DNA of 64,000 bases. Source: Bradyrhizobium sp. CCBAU 051011. GTDB taxonomy: Bacteria > Pseudomonadota > Alphaproteobacteria > Rhizobiales > Xanthobacteraceae. The stretch spans positions 8,226,501 to 8,290,500 of the forward strand of contig NZ_CP022222.1 of assembly GCF_009930815.1 (NCBI RefSeq), in the 5' to 3' direction. The position numbers were made by a program, and so were the translations under genes. This document shows, piece after piece, positions 9,021 through 19,559 of this stretch; the first letter of the stretch is position 1, and every line of letters begins with the position of its first letter. The notes under the pieces were generated by a model. It did not search any database. It was given only the letters and a program-made list of their open reading frames with translations, and was not told the DNA's origin.

Positions 9021-9249
9021 AGAGGTTCATATTTGAGGTGCCCACGGAGCCGACCGCGCCCCCAGCCAGGCCGACAGGTTACGGGACGCTTCTCCACTCG
9101 CGGTTTCGGGCTCAAGCATCTGGAAGTGGCGTCCTGCGGGTGGCGATCAGAGTCGGCACTTCTTCGCACCCTGCGTTGACTCGATGGCATCGAGACCTAC
9201 TTGTCTGTAATCGGCTTGCTCCATCTGCCGGCGAGAACAACAGTCGACT

Positions 9250-9660
9250 GTCTAACATGAACGAACCGCTCGAACGTCCGGTGAAGCGCATTCCGCCCGA
9301 ACTCGCGTCGTTCGTCCGCGCGGTTCGCGAGGCACTTCACCGGAGATATTCAAGGCGGAGACCATCGCCGACCGTGAAGTCGCATGGCATGTGCTCGACG
9401 TGCTCGCAGACGCCGGCATTGGAATCCTCGCGTACAGCCGCATGCTGCTCGGGTTCTTCATCACGTTCGAGCCGCCGAGCCTGTATTCGGTGCTGGCGAC
9501 GCTGAAGAGGGTCAACCGCCACAAAGGATACGTCCAGAAGCTGTACCCGCAGATCAAGGCACCGAGGTCCACTACGCGCCGGCGGACACCCCTCAATACA
9601 AAGCGATTTGCGAAAGGCTGTTCGGCACCATCAACCAGGGCTTGGTCCATATCAGCCTTC
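9250..9660 (+). pseudogene. Integrase-core transposase remnant
   Basis: Pieces in different frames read MNEPLERPVKRIPPELASFV, then FITFEPPSLYSVLATLKRVN, and finally DQGTEVHYAPADTPQYKAIC followed by ERLFGTINQGLV. The last piece looks like the second Asp to Glu part of an rve-type catalytic core (PQYKAICERLFG). There are several frame changes and no full catalytic triad. A dead transposase, probably Mu/IS481-like; the family call is tentative. Confidence 0.55.
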
Positions 9661-9979
9661 TGATCCTATCCGCGTCATCGCATTCCAGAGTCCCGGCGAG
9701 ACGACGCACAAGGGCGGTCACTGACCGACCATCATGGGGGAGCGGGAACCCATAGCGTGAGTGGTCGTCGTATCGCTTGAACCATAGAGATAGCCGGACC
9801 GCCATGCGCGAGAAGGGGTCGGCTTCCCCTAGCCGCTGTGCGACGTCCGATAGTTCAGCAGCCGCCGACCCAAAGGTCGTATCGTTCAGCAATCGTCTCG
9901 GATCGGTCTCCGGGAACGCGGAGAAGACCTTTCGCTTCTGGGTGTCCTGTTGGCGCTCCATAGTACGCATACGACGAAG

Positions 9980-11558
9980 CTTACGATTACCCACATTTTT
10001 GAGTCAGAGTTTTGCTCCCGTTGCGATATCGATGAATCGCGATAATCCGCGCCACATGATCAGATTCCCTGGTGGCGGATCGTTGGCGCGGGCGAGATAG
10101 CCGCCGAGCCTGGCGATCTTGATGAGATAATGCGACAATGTTTTTCGTTGTGTGCTGACTGGATTCTTGTCTTTGACGAGCCGATCAAGCAATTGGATTT
10201 CAGCTTTGGTCAGCACAAATTCCGGTGAAGCATTTGGCGCTGAACGATTGAGCATCGTCATCCAAAAAATGCGCCAGCTCACAACGCAGAATACCGAGAT
10301 CAGATTCGTCAATCGCTGAGCAGTCCGCAGTTGCGAGTCCTCTGCCCTACAGCCGGATTTGAGTATCTTGTGGAAGACCTCGATCTTCCATCGCAGGGAA
10401 TACCATTCGAGTTTCTCGATCGCATCCCCGCGCGATTGCACCGGAAGATCGGTCAGGAGTTTCCATTCAATCTTTTTTCTGTTCTTTGGCGCTCCTCTTT
10501 CATCAGCGTGGATCACCGTCAAAGTCAAAGCTGGATACCGCGACTGCTTGCCTATCGGTGGCAGAATACGGATTTTGCGATACCGGATTTCAAGAACAGC
10601 CTGATCTGGATTGCCCTTGCTATCCTGGACTTCGATCCGGTGGAGACCTTTGACCAAGACCTCATCCATTATCGTTGCAACGGTATGATCGCCATCGCCT
10701 GCCAGGCGATTGACACAGGTCCTTACCAAGAAATGCGTTCCAACCTCTTGGGCGGCGCAAAACAATTCATAAATATCGGCCTCACGATCACCGATATGGA
10801 TGCATTGCGATGGCTTCTCGAAAAGCTCCGTGGATTGCTTGAGGTTCTCCAGCCACCGAATGCTCTCCTTGGTTTCAATGGGGATCCGTGTCAGGTTGAC
10901 CTCGCGCCTGAGCGCAGCGACCCCTCTGAATTTCTTTCTGGTCCAGAACTTCACAGCGCTGAGCCCCAGTGGAAGCCCATCGAGGGTCACCGCAAGGCTC
11001 GAATGCATCAATATTCCGCATGTCGTGTACGTTTGGGGTTTTCCGTCCAATCTTCGAGAGTTGCTTTTGGGGATGCGCTTAATCATCCCGATCAGATCCG
11101 GGCGCTCCCTTTGATAGGTGAATTCGGTCGTATCATGCAGAACAAGAACAGGTCCCTTCGCAGCCGCGATGCGTTCCCGCGTCGATTTAAAATGACCAGA
11201 CAGAATGTCGGCCTCGCTTACTCGTTCATTGGAGAAGAAACGATAGGCCGCCTTGGTATTCGCCCAGTCTTGGCAAACCATAGGAATGCTCTGGCCGACG
11301 TCTCCACCAATCTGCTTCAGCAGCATGCGAAATCTCTCGCCAAGCCGAGCGTCCTGGAATTCGCACAGCGCAGCTTCACGGTCAAACCAGGTCACCGCGT
11401 CAGACGCCGACCGATGCGCCTTCTCATCCCGGGCGCGTGAAGTCAGTCCCATAGAGCACCTCTTCTCGAATCAGGTGCCCATCAAAGAATCACAAGCGAT
11501 TCTAGCGACTCAAGTTTTTCGGCTCAGTGCACCTCAAAAAAATGTGGGTAATCGTAAG
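9980..11558 (-). mobile_element. IS4-family, IS50-like element, 1.58 kb
   Basis: The terminal inverted repeats share CTTACGATTACCCACATTTT. A 9-base target duplication, ACGACGAAG, flanks the element (9971-9979 and 11559-11567); 9 bp is the usual length for the IS50/Tn5 group. One intact transposase gene occupies most of it. Confidence 0.9.
10004..11452 (-). CDS. IS4-family (Tn5/IS50-like) transposase, 482 aa
   Basis: The N-terminal DNA-binding region (about residues 25-85) has WFDREAALCEFQDARLGERF and DWANTKAAYRFF. The DDE core shows VLVLHDTTEF (first Asp, near residue 115), HIGDREADIYELF (second Asp, near residue 230) and YSLRWKIEVFHKILKSGC (YREK-type Glu, near residue 360). Length and motifs fit Tn5-type transposases. 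The gene is uninterrupted. Confidence 0.92.
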   Translation of the reverse strand: MGLTSRARDEKAHRSASDAVTWFDREAALCEFQDARLGERFRMLLKQIGGDVGQSIPMVCQDWANTKAAYRFFSNERVSEADILSGHFKSTRERIAAAKGPVLVLHDTTEFTYQRERPDLIGMIKRIPKSNSRRLDGKPQTYTTCGILMHSSLAVTLDGLPLGLSAVKFWTRKKFRGVAALRREVNLTRIPIETKESIRWLENLKQSTELFEKPSQCIHIGDREADIYELFCAAQEVGTHFLVRTCVNRLAGDGDHTVATIMDEVLVKGLHRIEVQDSKGNPDQAVLEIRYRKIRILPPIGKQSRYPALTLTVIHADERGAPKNRKKIEWKLLTDLPVQSRGDAIEKLEWYSLRWKIEVFHKILKSGCRAEDSQLRTAQRLTNLISVFCVVSWRIFWMTMLNRSAPNASPEFVLTKAEIQLLDRLVKDKNPVSTQRKTLSHYLIKIARLGGYLARANDPPPGNLIMWRGLSRFIDIATGAKL

Positions 11559-12003
11559 ACGACGAAGCCCCCGTCGGATGCGTACGCTCCATATCGTCGA
11601 GCATGCCGACCATTAGCCGGTTTAGCTCGCCACCAGCATTTGCGACTTCGATCAAGCGGGCGATTTCGCGAGGAGGTGTAGGCTTCGGGAAAGATTCAAG
11701 ATGTGCCCGTGAGGGAACGAGCAAGGCAAGCGAACATATCTCCCGCGGCCCGATCCTGATGTTCGCGGCGGTCGTCTCAAGTCTATCTACTACTATCCGT
11801 TCGCGGTCGGGATCTTTAAGAGCGCTGGCCAGAGCGAGTAGCCCCTCCCGCCACGACGGAAAGGGAAGCGAAAGCGTCTCCGCAGCCACAACCGTCCCTC
11901 CTGTCCCCGGATTACGGTAGTTGAGACCCGATACTCGTTTGTAGCCGCACAGGTTCGAGGCCCATTCGATCATTGTGAGATCGCGCGCCGCGACGGCCGT
12001 CAC

Positions 12004-12265
12004 TCAGGCCGTCCCGCTCTGCGGAGATCGTCGATAAATATCTGAGCCTACTAATGACGCTTCGGCACGAAATATTTAGGTATACGAAAAAGGGGTCAAC
12101 ATCGTGCCGACCTGGCATGACATGATCGGGCATGGAGCCGTAAGGACTGAAAATCATGAGTCCCGTAGATGGAATACACTCAACCCAGCGACCAGTATTT
12201 CTCCCGGGTCGGACCGATATGCAGCGCGGCGCGGTCATCGGTGAAGGCTGCTGGCCGTACTTCTC
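12004..12265. other. Intergenic, nothing recognised
   Basis: Holds the upstream region of the interrupted gene (start 12003) and the downstream side of the membrane protein. No clear promoter or terminator is visible. Confidence 0.4.
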
Positions 12266-13093
12266 TCAATGAGACATATTGCTAGACTGAGACGTCGGTG
12301 GCTTTCCGAAAATGACTCCAATTGCGTCGACAAGCCGATTGATGATGGTCAATACGAGGGTCGTACTAAACCCAAAGACAAACGGCATCAGTAGAGTTGC
12401 GGCCGTCTTGGCATCAGTTGCGGCATCACTTGGTGTGTTATTACGAAGCGTCCGAATGAAGGATTCGAAATTCCCAAACCCGAATGGCAATGCCAAAATG
12501 AGGCCGAACATCGCGCCCAACAATATCCGGATTACAAGAAGCCTTTTGTTTCCAATATCGAATGTGATGTCCTTTTGAAGCGATAGCGCGTTCATGGAAA
12601 TGTATGCAATTGAGCCGAGAGCGCCCAGTGCCATGAGCCACGCGATGTAACAATACAAGTGCCATCGCTCATCTATGAAACTGGTTGCGAAGAGAGATGC
12701 CACGGCTCCTACCATAATGACTAGCGGCATCCAAATTAACAGGCGTTTGCTCTGGCTGATATAAAACCCGCGCCTGCACGGCTCGCCCAGTAAGGAGTGC
12801 AGTTCTTGAAGACGGGTCTCCAATGCACCCCACTCCGCTTCTGTTGGAACACGACCTGTCTCGCGCGACCAGAAGCGCGGTTTTCGTAGTCGGCCGATCT
12901 TGCCTACTACAAGCAAGTGCGCCTTTTCAGGCGGAATACTGACACCTTCGCGCTGCATGAAATGACAGAGGTCAGTCAGTGTCGATTGCAACTGATTGAA
13001 CTTTCGATCATTGATCACGTAGTTTCCATTGACCAGCGTTTCGCTGGGCCTTTGGATTGGATCAGGCTGCATCTGTACGACTACATCGGACAT
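12266..13093 (-). CDS. Predicted membrane protein, 275 aa
   Basis: The start is ATG 13093 with GGAGGCGTCC upstream. The first 120 residues are soluble (LTDLCHFMQREGVSIPPEKA; a CRR cluster near residue 106). Four hydrophobic segments follow: LLIWMPLVIMVGAVASLFA, YIAWLMALGALGSIAYISM, LLVIRILLGAMFGLILALPF and LLMPFVFGFSTTLVLTIIN. The N-terminal domain is therefore probably cytoplasmic. I do not recognise the family. It lies between the IS-cut hypothetical gene and the protease/nuclease gene, all on the minus strand, so it may belong with them functionally. Confidence 0.75.
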   Translation of the reverse strand: MSDVVVQMQPDPIQRPSETLVNGNYVINDRKFNQLQSTLTDLCHFMQREGVSIPPEKAHLLVVGKIGRLRKPRFWSRETGRVPTEAEWGALETRLQELHSLLGEPCRRGFYISQSKRLLIWMPLVIMVGAVASLFATSFIDERWHLYCYIAWLMALGALGSIAYISMNALSLQKDITFDIGNKRLLVIRILLGAMFGLILALPFGFGNFESFIRTLRNNTPSDAATDAKTAATLLMPFVFGFSTTLVLTIINRLVDAIGVIFGKPPTSQSSNMSH

Positions 13094-13684
13094 GGACGCC
13101 TCCTTTCGCTATTGCCCACAATAATGCCAAACTTCTCATTCAGAAATGTGATCCACCTCACATCCTATTCACCAATCTTTTCACAAACGAGCGAAATCAA
13201 GCATCGGGAGCGAATTGTCTTTCCCGCGAAGAGGATCTATGGGCCTTTTTTTCATGGAGCGGCGAACGCCCAGCCTATTAGAGAGCGGTGAACTGGGCGC
13301 TGTTCGGCTCATGCGGTTGGAGATGCCGCCGGTATAGCTGATCGCCAGCAACAACTGCGTCCGTGTTTGGGGTGGGCAAGATTAGATACGAAACTTGGGC
13401 TTACGACCCTCCGTCTCTCCGTATGGATGCTGGGGCCCAAGGAGATCTCATAACGCAAATCGCGGTTGGTGCCGCGAGCTTGACGAACCGATGGAGCCGC
13501 CAGACTCCTGTATGATGCCTGCTTCTTCCATCAGACACGGATGTCTGAAGCAAACCTTCCTTGCTTCCGACGCCCGTCATCTAATTCGCCATGCGCCTTG
13601 TCAACAGTACGCTGCCTTAGCCAACTGGTCTCGAGACATCCACACCTCTCTAGCTATACCTACTGTTTCCGTTGTCACGTTGGA
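13094..13684. other. 590-bp gap, no supported gene
   Basis: Between the membrane-protein start and the protease/nuclease stop. I find only short unsupported frames and no clear element end. Confidence 0.45.
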
Positions 13685-16600
13685 TTAGCGCTCGTCTTCA
13701 TTCGTTTTTAACTGGCCGGACCACTCGCAGAACGCCCTGCAGCCAAGGAGATAAAGGATGAGAATGAGCGCAGCTATGATGGGAGTACCGAGCATACCCA
13801 AGGCTGGCACCAGTTGAACGAGATAGGCCCCGAGTGTCAGGCCCCCGGCGCCTACGACGGTTTCAGGCGTGGGCGCTTTACCGAGCTTGCTGACTTTCTT
13901 GAAGGCGTCATCAACCAGCTTCCGAATTTGGCGTTCGCCGCAGATGTAGTCTCGCAATACCTTCATCAACAATGCGAAGAACCCGCTCTCATGCTGTGCC
14001 TCCAGCGCGAGCTGATAGGGATCCGACATTGTCATCCCGCGCTCCGATAACTGATCGACCAGCCATTCGAGCCGTTTCCTCGCTTCCGGGTTCATCTCAC
14101 CAGCCTCACTGAACTCCCTCGGCGGCTTGAGCTGCCACTCACGGTATGCCGATGTGCGGCGAGATCTCGCCTTCAGCTCTGAAGATACCGCAAAGGGCTC
14201 CTTAAGCAGCACGCCAATGAGCCGTCCCAAACGGCGGGCTGCCTTCTCCTTGTCCTTTTCCACGATAATTTCTTCCAGGCTCTGGTGGTACTCTTCCCTG
14301 GCAAGCTCATCCAGCTGCGCAGAGCCCGAAATCGAAGTAGCGCCTTGACCAGGAACGGTGAGGGCCTCAGTTAGACCCTCGCGACGGGCAACAGGCGCGA
14401 CGGCTGCCGAATGATCTGTCGTAGGCTCGGCCGAATGGATCACGACGTCCGACACACGTGTGATCTCAATTTCTTCGTCATCCAGGCTCTCCCGTGCGTC
14501 GCGCTGCGGCATCTGATCCCACTCGGTGACCGGGCCGAAGCTGATGTCGAGATCGCGTTCGATCTGGCTGATGCGCTTTTGTCTTATCGAGAACCGCCCC
14601 GGATCGATGGCCTCCTCTCGCAAATTCTCGATCAGGTCACGCTGGCTGAGGACGAAGCCGATTGCGCCAGGCGACTCGTTCCGGTCGCGCCAGATTACGA
14701 TTTTGAAGAATGCCCAGGGTATGAGGGCGTCGTCCAACTTCTTGTCTCGATGGCCAAAAATCGGACCATTGAAGATGGACAGGCGCCTCTGTTGGCCGCC
14801 TTGCTCCGATATGAAATTCTCCAAGTCTCCCCACAGATCAAGGTCTGCGCCGGTGAATTCAGTTGATTGATTGAGCAGATAGTGTTGCGGAGCGGCATTA
14901 GTGTAGTGAAACGTATCCCAGTTCGCCGCCAAGGCATCATCCTTGTCGCGCCCCCATGCGGCGTCGTCACGTCGCGTAAGGTGCCCTTTGTCGTAGTCAT
15001 TGTTTAAGTAGTAGGGCGCGCCCAGCTGATTCTCCGAGTCGATGCGAGCATCAAGGCGCCAAGACTTGCTGCCTTCGTCACGCCCGACTGTTTCTGGCGC
15101 GTTGAAATTCACATTGCAGGCCGAGAAGTAGGCAAGCCGGCGCTCTTCGTTCATGATTATGCTGAAGCGATGATAGCGAAGCTCGAACGTATCCCGCGGG
15201 CGCGCCGGCCGCGGAATTTGCAGGGCGTGTCCGAAGCGCGGACGCGGCTTCATGACAGGAAGCGGGACAGTGGTGCCGAGAAACCGCCGGTCATAGCCGT
15301 CGCGGTCAGCATATTCTTCCGGCTCAAGCCTCTCCTCGAGGATTTCGGCCCGCAGACCTGAGCTTCGGATAGGCGCCTGCGACGCCTCTAGGCGTCCAGC
15401 CAGCCGGCGCGGCTCGCCAATCGAGACCGATATTCGAAGTGGAACCTCGAGTTCAGCCATTGGTACGATGGCCGGCTGGTCAATGAATGTGGGCCGCCTT
15501 TCTTGAGAAAGAGCAGGAAGGCGGCGGCCGACCGGCTCGGCAACCTCGTGGGGCTCGATCGCTTCTTTGCCAACCTCACGGGCTGCCGGCGGTGTCTTCG
15601 CCAATACCGGATCTAGCAGCGCCTTCTGCTGTGGCGGCAGCTGCAGCTGGCTAAGGGCTGCGACAAGGGACGAGACCCGGACCCCCTCGTTGGCGCGCCA
15701 GGCAATTTCGGAAAGAGACTGGGTGCGTTCGTCCCAAACATGGCCTTCCTTATCCAGCCAGCGCCCGTCGGCGTCCTCGACCGGCACGCCCGTGTGATGA
15801 AGAGCGACGACTTCCCACTGGTCATTGAGGACCGGGGAGCCCGACGAACCCTTCTCGGTGTCGGCCTCGTAATGCGGAAACGGGCCAAGCGAGTTCGCTT
15901 CCTGGCTGCTGGTTGCGAGGTCGAGCAGCTTGTTATCCCGGACAACGACCTCTTTCTCGCGGCCGAGAGGATGCTGGACGATATTGACGAAGTCCTCCGG
16001 GTTGACGGCGATCTTTCCCTGGGCATCGTTGAGCGTAAACCAGCCATACTGCTCGATCGCCGCGCCATGATTGCTCTTCGGAGCAGCGGCGACGATCGCG
16101 AAGTCAAGGTTGCGATTATTCAGAAACAGCCGATCCGGCTCGAACGCGAATAGCTGCGGTTGGGGATTAGGCGCATAGCGATTCTGTTCATAATCCATTT
16201 GAATGAAGCAGGCTGCGGCCTGCTCCTTCGAACGAAGCACATGCTCATTTGTCAGAAGATGCCGCGCCCGATCAGAAAACCGGTCCCGCGGGCTCGCAGG
16301 CCCTGACCCGCGTCAATCAGAATCCGGCCGACGCGACGGCTGGCCTGAATGCCGCGGGCCAAGAACTCGACAGACAGGAAGTTACGAACACCGAGAACGA
16401 CCTCTTGCACGAGTTGTTCATTGATGTCTTCCGCCGCCAAAGGCGTTGGACGCTTGATCAGCTCTTGCAGGATGGGGTTGTCAGGAGGCCGGCCTTCGCC
16501 GGTTGTCTTGCGCACTTCTTCGATGAGCCTGTTCAAACGGAGCGCCAGCCTTGGCGGCGTATCCGCTGCGAGTGCGTCGCCCTCCTCGACCGCCTTGGCC

Positions 16601-16710
16601 TTCTGGTTTCGGATTTCCGTTCGCTCGCGCCAACGCTTGGCCGCTTCGGATGCCCTCTCTCGCAGGCCGGCATCAAAGTCAGTGTCATTGTCCATTTCTG
16701 CTGCCATCAT
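13685..16710 (-). pseudogene. Trypsin-like protease / nonspecific nuclease fusion, one frameshift
   Basis: Joined across one frameshift at about 16252, the product is about 1,005 aa. The first part (from 16710) is a helical N-terminal domain ending GTGFLIGRGIF. After the shift it continues TNEHVLRSKE, which supplies the catalytic His of an S1 (trypsin-like) domain, then NRNLDFAIVAA (Asp) and EKGSSGSPVLND (Ser). A DNA/RNA nonspecific endonuclease domain follows in the middle (LAYFSACNVNFN, DKGHLTRRDDAAW, an ExxxTN-type FHYTNAAPQ). The C-terminus carries a hydrophobic segment (LGMLGTPIIAALILILYLLG), so the protein may be membrane-anchored. Apart from the single lost base the gene is open for 3 kb, so the lesion is recent or a sequencing error. 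Confidence 0.8.
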
Positions 16711-16846
16711 CGTCGCTCCCAGATAGGCTTTCTACGGATCGCTGGAGCAATGCTAAGGAGTTTCGCGCGACTGCTGGCGGTGGCGACGGGTGCTCGATAA
16801 TCGAGATCGAGGCAGTCCAGGGCCACTGCTGCAGACCGTGAAGCGT

Positions 16847-17245
16847 TCAGACTGGGCTACCACCGGCGTCGCTGATCACCTGTCGAACCTCGGCCGGCGT
16901 CTCGGTAACGTATTGACGGTAACCCATGATCTTGATTGACGATTTTCCGCCACTCTTTCTTTGCCCAGCAGTAATTGGCAGCGGCCCTACGGCGCCAAGC
17001 GCATCAAACCAGATCTTTGAGCCGTCCATGGTGGTTAGGCTGGTGAACGGGGAGAGGCCCGTTTTCACAAGGGATGCCACTCGGTCAATGGGCTCCAAGA
17101 CGAGTTGCATGATCTCCCAATCCACTCGTGTTTGAGGATTGCCGCCTTCATCTCCCTTTTCGCCGGAAGTAGTCCGGCGCGCACGAACAACACGCTTGGG
17201 TCAATGCTGACGGCCGTGCCGTCAGGCGCAGTCAGTGTAATCATC
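16847..17245 (-). pseudogene. Hypothetical protein, frameshifted
   Basis: The gene starts at ATG 17245 (MITLTAPDGTAVSIDPSVLF) and runs in one frame to about 17125. It then continues in another frame (DWEIMQLVLEPIDRVASLVK, SIKIMGYRQYVTETPAEVRQ) to the stop at 16847. The joined product is about 130 aa. No family recognised. It faces the same way as the protease/nuclease gene, 137 bases upstream of it. Confidence 0.5.
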
Positions 17246-17263
17246 GTCCCGTTCCAAAATGCA

Positions 17264-17290
17264 TTAAAAACTGGTTGTGAAAACCAGTAT
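17264..17290 (-). promoter_or_regulatory. Inverted repeat upstream of the 17245 start
   Basis: AACTGGTTGTGAAAACCAGT is a perfect 8-base dyad (ACTGGTTT/AACCAGT type) about 20 bases upstream of the hypothetical gene start. It could be an operator or a 5'-UTR hairpin. Evidence is symmetry only. Confidence 0.35.
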
Positions 17291-17494
17291 TCGATGTATC
17301 CTGCAAAAATACAACCATTACATATTTCCGACCTGAGGATTGCCGGTGACGCGCTCTTTGTCAGCTGCGCCCTTGATGGCGGCAGCCCTGTTTTGCCTTG
17401 CTGAGTTGTTCTTCGCGAATTTATCCGCGGCGAAAGAGCAGGAAAGCTGGTCGGCAAAGCACTGGCTTCTGGGCAAGCAGGACAAGAAATCAAA

Positions 17495-18563
17495 GGACGT
17501 AAGCGGCCTTTGCCGTCAGATGGGCCTTCTCGCGACGGCGAGCGTCGCCATCGATGGCAGCAAGTTCAAAGCCGTGAACAACCGGGACAAGAACTTCACA
17601 CGGGCGAAGGTGGAACGGCGGCGTGCCCAGCTTGAGGAGAGCGTCGCGCGCTATCTGAGCCAACTTGACACGGCCGACAGGCAGGGGCCGACGGAGGCGC
17701 TGGCCGCGAAGGTGACGAGGCTCCACGAGAAGCTCACAAAACTGAAGGAGGAGATGGGCAAGCTTGCCGTCTACGAGAGGCAGATGCTTGCGTCACCTGA
17801 CCAGCAAATCTCGCTGACCGATCCCGACAGCCGTTCGATGGCGACGAGCGGCCGCGGTTCCGGCGTCGTCGGCTACAACGTGCAGGTCGCCGTCGATACC
17901 GAGCATCATCTGATTGTGGCGCACGAGGTAACGAACAGCGGTTCAGATCGGGCGCAATTTGCCAATATGGCCAAGCAGGCCAAGGCTGTTCTCGAAACCG
18001 AGACGCTCGAGGCCGTTGCCGATCGCGGCTACTTCAGCAGCCTGGAGATCCTCGCGTGTCACGAGGCTGGCATCACGGTAACTCTGCCCAAGCCACAAAC
18101 GTCGGGTGCCAAGTCAGATGGCCGCTTCGGCAAGCAGGACTTTGTCTATTTGCCAGAGGAGGACGCCTATCGCTGTCCAGCCGGGGAACGACTGCCATAT
18201 CGCTTTACGAGCGAGGAGGACGGCAAGCGGCTAAGGCGCTACTGGACCACAGCTTGCCAAGCTTGTTCGCTCAAATCGCAGTGCACGACAGGGCCAGAGC
18301 GGCGGATTCCACGATGGGAGCATGAGCATCTGCTCGACGCTGTGCAGCGCCTCGATGCAAACCCACAAGCCATGCGCCAGCGTCGAGAGACAGTCGAGCA
18401 TCCGTTCGGCACGATCAAGGCCCGCATGGGAGCGACACACTTCCTCACCAAAACGCTTCCAAAAGTAGCCGCAGAGATGGCTCTCTCGGTCCTGGCCTAC
18501 AATCTGACACGGGTCATGAACATCATCGGGACCAAGCCGCTGATGGCTGCGATCGTGGCCTGA
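17495..18563 (+). pseudogene. IS1182-family transposase, N-terminally truncated
   Basis: Recognisable motifs include ATASVAIDGSKFKAVNNRDK (core Asp), TDPDSRSMATSGRGSGVVGY, VEAVADRGYFS-type LEAVADRGYFSSLEI, a Cys-rich cluster CQACSLKSQCTTG and the C-terminal VEHPFGTIKARMGATHFLTK. About 150 N-terminal residues of the family are missing. The frame is fused to the signal peptide of the DUF3616 gene, giving a 407-codon chimeric reading frame from 17340. Confidence 0.8.
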
Positions 18564-18640
18564 GACCGAGCCGGTCCTGCCTGCTCATCGTCTCCCCTCG
18601 GAGGGAGTTTTTACACAACCAAGACCAGCCGCCGACGGGA
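17495..18640 (+). mobile_element. Partial IS1182-family element
   Basis: The 5' end of the element and the transposase N-terminus are absent. The sequence begins inside the transposase gene, directly after the DUF3616 signal-peptide fragment, and ends soon after the transposase stop (18563). Probably left by an insertion followed by deletion. The right edge is approximate. Confidence 0.65.
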
Positions 18641-19184
18641 CAAAAAGGACGTGACTTCGAGCGATCGACCAGGCTCAGGGAGGTCTTTGCGTCGCGCCCT
18701 TTGTCGACCAGCGGCTCGAAGAGAACGGCTTGACGATCGAGGGAATTGCGATCAGGGACGAGCGTCTGTCTGCCGGACTCCGCGGGCCCGTGCTGGATGG
18801 CAATCGCGCCGTTGTGGTCGCCGTCGACATCGATGTATTGTTCGGGGGTACGGGGACCGCTCACCGCCTTTTCCGGCTTTCCCTTGGCGACGGACGCGGC
18901 GTTCGTAATCTTGCAAGCTTTGGCGAGTGGATCCTGATCCTAGCGGGACCGGCTGCGGATGGCCCAGGCAGCTACGCGGTCTATGCGTAGGATGGCGATA
19001 GCGAAAACGTCACGCTCCTGTATGAGCTATCCTTTAGTCCTGCTCGAAAGCCGGAAGCTCTGCTGCCTCTGGAAAAACGTGGCTCCAAGCTACGCGTTCT
19101 GATCATGTTCGATGGCGACAAGGAAGGCGCTCCGACCCCGGTCAGTGTCTCGGCGCCATGACGTATCACGCGTAGAGGACTCAC

Positions 19185-19352
19185 ATGAGACTGCTTTATT
19201 TCATCGCAGCCGCACTCCTGGTTCAGGTCGAAGCCGCACTCGCATGGGGCCAGGAAGGCCACTGGATCGTCGCCGAGATCGCGGCGCGTCGTCTAGTACC
19301 GAGAGCTAAAGAAGTTGCAAGAAAAGGTCCGTCAAAGGGAAGCAAGGAATAA
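19185..19352 (+). pseudogene. S1/P1-type nuclease, N-terminal remnant
   Basis: A signal peptide (MRLLYFIAAALLVQVEAALA) is followed by WGQEGHWIVAEIAARRL, the zinc-binding N-terminus (Trp and His) of secreted S1/P1 nucleases. The frame stops after 55 codons, and a further scrap (KGHEVDWWIDRADIGTRFWF) lies in another frame near 19400-19500. The rest of the enzyme is gone. Confidence 0.65.
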
Positions 19353-19559
19353 GTCCCGGCGGTCGATTGAAAGGCACTCGGTGAAGCTTCCCGAATTGCA
19401 AAAGGGCATGAGGTCGATTGGTGGATCGATCGTGCAGACATCGGCACGCGCTTTTGGTTTGAAGATGCAAAAGCAAAAAAGGCCTTCGCGGGTACCTGCG
19501 ACAACTTCAGCGTTCGATGCCGAGACGACTAGCCCAAACCCCGGCGCTCGCGCGGAGAC

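Larger units (their letters stand above)
9593..12003 (-). pseudogene. Hypothetical gene interrupted by an IS50-like element
   Basis: The 5' part runs from ATG 12003 to 11559 (MTAVAARDLTMIEWASNLCG; later LNRLMVGMLDDMERTHPTGA). The 3' part continues from 9979 to about 9655 (MERQQDTQKRKVFSAFPETD, then DPFSRMAVRLSLWFKRYDDH). The two halves are separated by the element at 9980-11558, with ACGACGAAG present on both sides. The far 3' end runs into the transposase remnant near 9655, so the natural C-terminus is also lost. I do not recognise the family; it is soluble and helical. Confidence 0.6.
17346..19161 (+). pseudogene. Secreted DUF3616 protein, interrupted and with a nonsense mutation
   Basis: The 5' fragment (GTG 17346, MTRSLSAAPLMAAALFCLAE) is a signal peptide and runs to about 17494. 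The 3' fragment resumes near 18640 and reads NGLTIEGIAIRDERL, LRGPVLDGNRAVVVAVDID, LFRLSLGDGRGVRNLA and AGPAADGPGSYAVYA, typical of DUF3616. A TAG at 18988 replaces what should be a Trp codon; after it the frame continues ENVTLLYELSFSPARKPEAL to the stop at 19161. The middle third is missing, replaced by part of an IS1182-type transposase. Confidence 0.75.

Noticed and set aside
10331..11440. Plus-strand frame of 369 codons
   Set aside because: Antisense to the IS50-like transposase; no domain is recognisable.
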